DNA from: Nemophila menziesii
Taxonomy: Eukaryota; Streptophyta; Magnoliopsida; Boraginales; Hydrophyllaceae
Direction of reading: 5' to 3'
Length of the DNA stretch: 64,000 bases
Assembly: GCA_029959085.1 (NCBI GenBank)
Contig: JARWIR010000027.1
Coordinates: 3,038,001-3,102,000 of the forward strand
The notes beneath the pieces are model-generated. The model was not told the DNA's origin. It did not search any database and saw nothing but the letters and a program-made list of their open reading frames with translations. This document shows, piece by piece, positions 57,603 to 64,000 of this stretch; the stretch's first letter is position 1, and every line of letters begins with the position of its first letter. Made by a program: the position numbers and the translations under genes.

Positions 57603-57698
57603 TTGTAAATCTGTAAAGGCAAATCTAAAAACAAAAGCGTAAACCAAAACTAACTGACATAAAAGCACTATTTAAATGCGCAAGGACTAACGATGTAG

Positions 57699-57716
57699 TC
57701 CCCGGCAGCGGCGCCA
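57699..57716 (-). other. Primer binding site, element F (tRNA-Asp)
   Basis: TGGCGCCGCTGCCGGGGA on the minus strand, 6 nt from the LTR; identical to A and C. Confidence 0.88.
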
Positions 57717-57722
57717 AAAAAT

Positions 57723-59217
57723 TGGTGTCGCCTAAGGTGTGATAAAAATAAGATATAAATAAAGAAAATAAATACCTAGGCTAGCACGGTACTACAAGTA
57801 TTACATGACGCATGCAAGTTTTAATGATAAAAGAGTTCGTTTCTCAGAGACTACGAAAGTTAGAGAGAACTTATGCAAATACCAAGTGCACGTATAAAAG
57901 CTAGAAGAATAATTCTCTATAAATAAAAGACAAGTAATTTTTATTTGGTTTTTGGTAAGAAAATTAAGAGTTTTGCTCGAGATATAGCAAGTAATCCTCA
58001 CTAGTCTTGTTTATTCTAATCATGCAAGGGAGAATTATGTAGAATTGCAATAACCACGATTCTAAATTCCTCCCTACCCCGGTCAGGGTGGACTAGGATG
58101 GCGACCACACAATCACGAGGGGACTTAAATAGGGTGATCCTACGCCACTAGGTCCCTAAATGTGACTAGCCTTCTAAAGATGATCGGTGGTTAAATCAAA
58201 CCCTAATGGTTATCTAGTTAGGCAAGCCCGTCAGGATCACCACCGCACACTAGACGTTTATGTGGTGTCTCCATAATTAGACACCCCTTCCGGGTGACCA
58301 TCTAACTACTATTAAGGTAATGTTATACGTAGGTCTCCGCAAGGAAAAACGACAATAAATCAAAGCAAATAAAATAGAGAATTAGTTCAATTTAAATATT
58401 ATAATCCCAAATTTAAATAAATGTTAAACAAGTCTAGGGTTCGTACCCATATGCTAAATCTCAAGCTAAAATAAATTAGTTCATAATAGAGAAATAAAAG
58501 AAAACAATTACAAATATGAAGGTTTGTGAAGACATGATTTGGTGTTCAGCTCCTTCTAGACTTCTCTTATATTGTTGTAAGATTCCTCTTGGCTTAATGA
58601 TTGGACAAGGATGTGTTTCTACTGATTAGAGGGTGTATTTATAGGGTATTCTAAACCCTAGGTCGATATCTTGCAGTAGAGGGCAAGTAATAGGAATCTT
58701 TTCCAAATCAAATTCGTATCCCTAAAATATAGAAAAGGTAAGAAGCGGTTGCTATTTTGTTTTGGTTGTAAATCCTACAATACTACTCCGATTGACGCAT
58801 TCTTATATCAAAACTGATATTCTTGGAAAGCTGTACACTTTTGCTTCAGACTATTCTTCCAAATTACCATCCATTTTTTTATTTATGATCAATTTAATTG
58901 ACGTGGCTGCTGAAATTCAGATTCACTTGACAACTTTATCTTTCCTAGTTTATCCTTTCATTCCTTAATCTCCAATTACCATCCTTATATTCTTTCTCTT
59001 ATCTCTTAGAATTGATTTTGCATCTAATTAATTACTATATATCTTTAAAGCTTCACAATTTACAAACAATTAAACCCAATATGCGCTAAAAATAATAAAC
59101 AATCAAATCAAGACAAGAAATAAACAAATATAACTAAAAATTGACATTTAACCTATTAAAAATACCCAAAATGATGTCTCCAACCTAGATTAAATCATCA
59201 CAAATAGGGAGACATCA
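57723..59217 (-). repeat. LTR of element F (1495 bp)
   Basis: TGATGTCTCC...GGCGACACCA on the minus strand. Start inverted repeat 59209-59217 / 59172-59180; TATA-like CCTATAAATACA at 58645-58634. Confidence 0.9.
58634..58645 (-). promoter_or_regulatory. TATA-like box in LTR F
   Basis: CCTATAAATACA, identical to A and B. Confidence 0.6.
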
Positions 59218-59776
59218 AAAAACCACATAAATGTCTAGTGTGTGGTAGTGATCTGAAAGGGATTGCCTAATTAGATAGTCATTAGGGTTTCAGATTGAAC
59301 ACTAATCATTGCGCAGGGTCCCCTTACCGAAATCCCCTGGTAATTGTTAGGTTGTCACCTACGTCCAATCAGAATGGGGTTAGGAAGAATATAGAATCTT
59401 GGCTACTTACTCTAAGAGTTTTACTCACCCTTATAACAAGAATATTAAATTATAAGGATAAGTGCATACTAGCAACCCTAAGCTATATTTTTAATCTCCA
59501 TCATTTTAGTATTTATTTATTTGCATTATTATCTTCTAGATCTTAAAACCAAATATACTTTTATTGTCTTTTTATTTTAACAAGTAAATTTTCCTAAACT
59601 TATTTATATATACAAGTAGAACTAACAAATTAAATCCCTGCGAATGAACTTTACTTACTAACTAAAATTGCAAACGATTTGTGATACTTGTAGTGAGTTT
59701 ATCGTGGTAGTCAAGGGTGTGTCCTTTATTATTGGGTTTATTTATCTCTTTATTTATCACACCTTTGCCGCCACCA
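59218..59776 (+). repeat. 5' LTR of element E, 3' part only
   Basis: Homologous to the interior of the other LTRs (GTCTAGTGTGTGGT, TGCCTAATTAGATAGTCATT) and ends CCGCCACCA, 6 nt before the primer site. Its left part was separated by insertion of element F. Confidence 0.8.
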
Positions 59777-59782
59777 AGTTTA

Positions 59783-59800
59783 TGGCGTCGCTGACGGGGA
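59783..59800 (+). other. Primer binding site, element E (tRNA-Asp, diverged)
   Basis: TGGCGTCGCTGACGGGGA, two differences from A, C and F. Confidence 0.78.
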
Positions 59801-59902
59801 TTTATCATTAAGTTAGTTTATTTGTGTTTATTTAGTGTAAATTTTTTATTTTTTTTTAGTTTTACGCATTTTCTTTTTAGCCTCTTCTCAGGTTCCTTAG
59901 GC

Positions 59903-60890
59903 ATGGAGAATTATTATGCACCAAATATTCATATTGGGTCCGAAGCCAGAATATTTATCAAGACGGACTGATCCACTAATTTCAAGCTCCACCACAGCTC
60001 ATGCATAATCTGTAAGGAGAGTCCAACAATAATGTCTTACGCTGAAAAAATTCATGGATATAACACAAGCCAGATTGAAGATATACGGGAAGACAAATAT
60101 GAAGTTATTTGAAACCCAGACCGATTCAAATATTTGGAAAAGACATAGAGCACTCCGCATAATTAGTTAATATATAAAATACTCTTGCGTAATTCATCAA
60201 AGTATCAACCGATAAAAGGATAAAAGTGATGCAAAGCTTAATGCTGCCATATCAATAGTGCAACTCATGCACCAACAAATTCAAGCAATGGATCTCATAT
60301 TAATGCAACTTACTACGATCAATCAACAGTTACAACAAAAATTACATACGAAACTGGCTTATAGCAATGTTGGGTTCAAGGATTCAACCATAAAAGAACC
60401 AACCAAGCTTAGCTTAGATGAGGTAATTGGTAAGTATCAAAAAGAAGTTGAACAAGAGTTCAAGCATGTGGTTAGTAAAGTACAAAAATATACTAAGGAA
60501 GAAGAGACAACCGCACAAAAGGTGCAAGAAGAAGAATGTAAGGTGGAACCGCCACCTATACAACTATCATCACAAATCAAATTTCACATAACCGAGGTAA
60601 TAATTGAATATTGGGAAAGTGAAGATGAGTTTGAAAGTACAACTGCAAGAAGTGATGTAATTCCAACACTAAAAGAACCCACTAAGCTTAATCTAGACAA
60701 AGTAACAATAAGAGATAGGGTTAACGAGGTTGGGAAAGAAGAGAACAAGGCAGAGATACCGACTACACATCTGCTACTATCACCACCATATCTACAAAGA
60801 TTTACATATCCTAGTGCTAATATTAAATCTGAATTATCAAGCCCAGAAAAAAATCATTGTTCTAGTACTCGAGGTCATTGAGAAAGAGCC
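59903..60890 (+). pseudogene. Reduced gag/linker region of element E
   Basis: The ATG at 59903 (MENYYAPNIHIGSEARIF) leads to a stop after 22 codons. The capsid core and zinc knuckle seen in A, B, C and F are not found. From 60258 a 207-codon open frame corresponds to the Gln- and Glu-rich linker before protease in B (QQLQQKLHTKLAYSNVGF versus B's NVGFEACK). It contains an imperfect internal duplication, EPTKLSLDEV and EPTKLNLDKV, 278 bp apart. No enzymatic motif. Confidence 0.6.
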
Positions 60891-60929
60891 TACAACAACA
60901 AAAGTCTTCAAAGAAATTACTTCCAAAAA

Positions 60930-61682
60930 AGCTTACTAAAGAAACCTTGACAGAATTTCCAAAGAAGCTACCACAAAAGATGCAAGATCCGGGAGCCTTT
61001 TACCTCCAAATCAGTATAGGTGGTAACTTCAAAACTAAAGCGATGTGTGACTTTGGATCGGGTAGGAATGTCATGCCTAAGAATATGTTCGAGAAGTTAG
61101 GCATGTGAGATTACAAAAGAAAAGACATCAATTTGTTGCACCTAGATTCATCCACGATAAATCCATAAGGAGTCATGGAGGGCGTGCTTATCTATATAGG
61201 TACTTTAGCTATATCTACATATTTCGTTATTCTTGATCGGATTGCAGGTCAACACGTTCCATTGATATTTGGACGCCCGTTTTTTGCGACAAGTCACGAC
61301 ATAATTGATGTCTATAAGGGAACTGTAACTCTCCGAATTGAGGAAGAATCTGAAACATTCCTATTTGCGGATAAAAAGCATGAGGATTCACGTGAAGTCC
61401 CAACACTTCAAATTGTGATAAAGGAAGCTAAAAAGAAAATCCACAATATACCCGTGAAGAAGAGAATTAAAAGTGAGTTTGGGGTTGGTGACGAGGTTGA
61501 TAGGAAATTCCCCAAGAGATAAAATAGACCACGGGGTTTCAAGAATGCATGGATGGATCCGTTCGTTGTTACAAGAAATGTGTCAGCAAAACAGATATAA
61601 ATACAAGCTAAGAAGGTCTATTCGGTTAGTAGATGTTCATAGCCTCACCCGTTGTTGGGGAGGCTATATAATTAAGAAATAA
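60930..61682 (+). pseudogene. Protease joined to integrase C-terminal module, element E
   Basis: FPKKLPQKMQDPGAFYLQIS then the protease active site DFGSGRNVMPKNMFEKLGM (near 61050), a stop at about 61106, VPLIFGRPFFATSHDIIDVY near 61255-61315 and, about 45 residues later, SEFGVGDEV. After a TAA at about 61520 come NAWMDPFVVTRNVSAKQI and LVDVHSLTRCWGGYI, matching B's WMGPFIVTKV and LVDFHSLACCWAGYI. The distance between protease and GPY/F module is about 100-150 nt, versus about 3 kb in C. RT, RNase H and the integrase core are absent. Confidence 0.8.
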
Positions 61683-61812
61683 TCGAGGTAATACGTCTAA
61701 CTTTGAAAAATGTTAAATGGAAGTGCTTTTTGGGAGACATCCCACAGTATTTTATGTTTGTATTTTTTGCTTTTTGTTTTGTTTAGTGAGTTTATGTGTT
61801 TTTAATGCAATT

Positions 61813-62272
61813 TTTGGATTCATTTTTTTAAGAGAAATAAAAATAAATGATAGGAATATAATTTTCTTTCTTTTGTTTGTTTTAGATTTGTAATGGAAAG
61901 AATGTAATTCAATTAATGGTGTATAATCCCTTGTATTCCTTTAAAAATGACATCTTTTCAATTATCCCATATTAGAGTCATTTTTTTTAAAAGGAAATGA
62001 TTACAATTTAAATATCCTAATAAGCCTTATAAATTAAATATATAATGCTCTACATAACATAAAAATGGTATAAAATCAATTTTCATTTGGAATTATCATT
62101 TTCATTCCTTTAATAATGTAATAATGTGAATCGAAATAAAAGAAATATTAATCAATTACTTTCTTTTTTATTATTATTTTTATAATCCAAACACAATTAC
62201 TATTTTCCTTTACATTCCTTTATTATTTTTATATTCCTATCATTTCATTTCTCTTAAAAATGTGAATCCAAA
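61813..62272. mobile_element. MITE-like element with ~45-bp terminal inverted repeats (460 bp)
   Basis: The left end TTTGGATTCA...AAGAGAAAT...TGATAGGAATATA (61813-61861) matches the reverse complement of the right end (62230-62272) with a few mismatches and small gaps. The interior is A/T-rich and non-coding. It lies between the GPY/F tail and the GC repeats of element E. No clear target duplication could be fixed, so the superfamily is open (hAT or PIF/Harbinger-like). Confidence 0.7.
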
Positions 62273-62342
62273 CCAGTTGTAAATGTATATTGTAGTAATG
62301 AGGAAGGTATGATTGTTTTTTATGTATAGGTATAAAAGGTTC

Positions 62343-62354
62343 GAGTTTGGGGTG
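62343..62354 (+). other. PPT-like internal motif, element E
   Basis: GAGTTTGGGGTG just before the GC-rich repeats, in the same relative place as 13782-13793 in C. Confidence 0.45.
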
Positions 62355-62404
62355 AAAAACTAGAAAAATTTTGGATTTAAAAAGGGTTAGATGGAATAAT
62401 TTTG

Positions 62405-62900
62405 TGGTACACATCAGTTCTCCGCGGTGAACCGCACCTATCGACGGTAAATATTTACCAAAACTTCGAATTGTCATAATTTTGCGCTCGGGTATCAGAA
62501 TTCACTTTTTCTCGAGTCTAAATAGCGTATTTTTTTGATATTTATCGAATGGAGTCGAGAAAGATTGGTTTGGAGATAAAATGAAAAAAAATTAAAATTC
62601 ACCCTTCACGCGGTTCGTTGCACCCCACAAAAAGGGTCATGACGGTTCGTAAATCAGGTACACGTGCGAGGCAAGGAGGCAAAAATCGTGTTATAGCTCG
62701 CGCAAAACCATGCCCCGGTGTAATCTAGTAAGTCCGCGCGGTACACCGCACCAGTCAAAACCGTGACAATGGTTTGGGAAATCAGGTCAAATTACGAGAT
62801 GCAAGTGGAAAAACCTTGTCGACCAGACCCTGCCATAGGGAGAGACATATATTTGATGTGGTACACCGTACCTCACCTTTGGTGCACCGCACGACGCCGC
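62405..62900 (+). repeat. GC-rich tandem repeats, element E (~124-bp unit)
   Basis: Cores GCGGTTCGTTGCACC, GCGGTACACCGCACC and GTGGTACACCGTACC start near 62609, 62737 and 62857 (128 and 120 bp apart), with further single cores at 62417 and 62880. Units also share GTGCGAGGCAAG/ACGAGATGCAAG segments. Same position as in B, C and F, but the core sequence differs. Confidence 0.72.
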
Positions 62901-64000
62901 CAGAAATAAGAAAAAGAGAAGGCTAGTTATATACACTATGAAATTCTTAAACCTTAAGCCTCTCTTTCTTCCCCAAGCTTCTCAAACTCCATTAAAAAAT
63001 TATATAACCCTCATCTCATACAAAAACACCACTAAATAACCATAGATTCATATCCAAATACTTCATTTATCTTCCTATAAAGAAGAATCAAGATCTAGAA
63101 TTTTCTAATTTTTATTAAACTTTTCTCAACCATGTAGATTCCATCATACCCATATAATGTCTGTAGTTCTTGCGGTGGACAACGTATAGGATTACCCTAT
63201 ATGAGAGATAAATAAGAATCAAAGAAAGGTATTGGGAAAAAGCAAGAAGAAAATTAGAGAAAAGGAGAAAAGGAGATTTCTAGAGTTGTATGATTGATTG
63301 GGATAAATCACAAGAGGAGGTAAGGGAATGTGAAAGTTGGTGATACTATAAGGTTACATACAAGAAAATCACTGCACCCTATTTCGGGTATTGATCATGC
63401 GATGCAATAACCTCGAAGAGTATGTTTTCTTTCTTCCCTACCATCTTTCTGTACAATATTTGTTAATTTTTAACTTTTATAGAGTCTTTTCGAGTAGTGG
63501 GTATACGACTAATTTTTAAGTTGGAGGTTTGGGTATCCGTTGTCTCTCATCTCCCATTTTTATGTGTTTTTTAGTTTTTAGGAATAAATTACAAAAATTT
63601 GACAGTTGGGATTTGATGTAGATTATGTTTAATAGCTTAAAAGCATAAAATTAGTGAGTTAATGATAGTAAGTAATATGTTTATGAGCGGATTATTTTGT
63701 ATGCTTTGAGTATGAACAGGAAACACACATTGATAGTAAAGAAAAGATTAGTGAGTAATGCGGTAGAAGTATGTTCGATGTTAGGGCACCTTAAGGGGTG
63801 TGTAGGCCGTGAGATCCAAGCTAGTTGATTAACCCATTTAATGAATGTGCTAATGGTAATAAAGTAACGAAATTGCATAGTTTAGAAAGTGATTAAGGCA
63901 GTTCTTTGATAATCACCTGGTTGCCTTTTAGCTTGTTGTCCATTTATTATATTTATATCCTTCTCAGCCCCTACTAGTCTTTCTAAATCCTTTTTACTAG
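62901..64000 (+). other. 3' non-coding region of element E
   Basis: The place of ORF2 (about 63130) holds ATG followed at once by TAG, with no open frame after it. The conserved GAGTCTTTTCGAG block is at 63482-63494, with a GAGTTTGGGG-like motif changed to AAGTTGGAGG (63519-63528). The segment 63690-64000 is closely similar to 22970-23320 of element B. Confidence 0.65.

Larger units (their letters stand above)
54636..59217 (-). mobile_element. Athila-related LTR element F, RT/integrase-less, 3' end lost
   Basis: Minus strand: LTR (59217-57723), primer site, gag, linker, protease, GPY/F tail and GC-rich repeats, then cut at about 54636 by LINE H. Same family as element A. Like B and E it has no RT, RNase H or integrase core. 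Its right edge abuts the interior of element E's LTR, so F inserted there; the target duplication cannot be checked because F's other end is gone. Confidence 0.85.
59218..64000 (+). mobile_element. Athila-related LTR element E, RT/integrase-less, runs off window
   Basis: Plus strand: 3' part of the 5' LTR (59218-59776), primer site, a gag that has lost its capsid core, linker, protease, GPY/F tail, a MITE insertion, GC-rich repeats, a region where ORF2 should be (no ORF found), and conserved 3' non-coding blocks up to the window end. The 3' region is closest to element B's. The 3' LTR lies beyond 64000. Confidence 0.82.

Noticed and set aside
61472..61485. A further internal polypurine tract
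   Set aside because: Here GAGTTTGGGG encodes EFG in the protein, so coding constraint can explain it; noted only for the junction idea.

Overview
The window is nuclear DNA of a flowering plant, most likely a eudicot, from a repeat-dense, gene-poor region such as pericentromeric heterochromatin. The evidence is the content: Athila-type Ty3 LTR retrotransposons primed by tRNA-Asp, plant-type L1 LINEs (ORF1 with a DUF4283-like region and zinc knuckle; ORF2 with endonuclease, reverse transcriptase, zf-RVT and sometimes RNase H), a Ty1/copia scrap, a possible CACTA end, a MITE and one decayed PPR gene. No intact host gene was found, and almost every coding region carries stops or frameshifts.

Layout. 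1-2993: 5' part of LTR element A (minus), next to a LINE scrap (2994-4010). 4225-5275: PPR pseudogene. 5282-6324: possible CACTA end plus unassigned DNA. 6330-18974: element C, the only complete LTR element (two ~1.55 kb LTRs, about 45 mismatches by eye, perfect 5-bp target duplication ATTCC) with gag, PR-RT-RNase H-IN and an intact 444-residue ORF2. 18980-20160: degenerate A/T-rich minisatellite; 20185-20567: copia RNase H scrap. 20568-30127: element B (minus), nested in the gag of element D (30128-32454, minus). 32455-33899: LINE scrap K. 33900-35890: unassigned. 35895-40700: LINE I (minus). 41230-43500: unassigned DNA with a tRNA-like sequence and short repeats. 44400-49490: LINE G (plus). 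49490-54635: LINE H (plus). 54636-59217: element F (minus), nested in the 5' LTR of element E (59218-64000 and beyond, plus).

How the parts fit. Elements B, E and F share an unusual body plan: protease runs almost directly into the integrase C-terminal GPY/F module, with RT, RNase H and the integrase core missing. They keep a tRNA-Asp primer site, a polypurine tract and the same LTR-end hairpin as the RT/IN-encoding element C. I infer a non-autonomous group that could be mobilised by C-like partners. All these elements also share GC-rich tandem repeats with near-palindromic cores just after the pol end, repeated internal GAGTTTGGGG motifs resembling the PPT, a pyrimidine-rich AG before gag, and conserved 3' non-coding blocks. 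These shared non-coding features, and the RT-less architecture, are the most interesting content.
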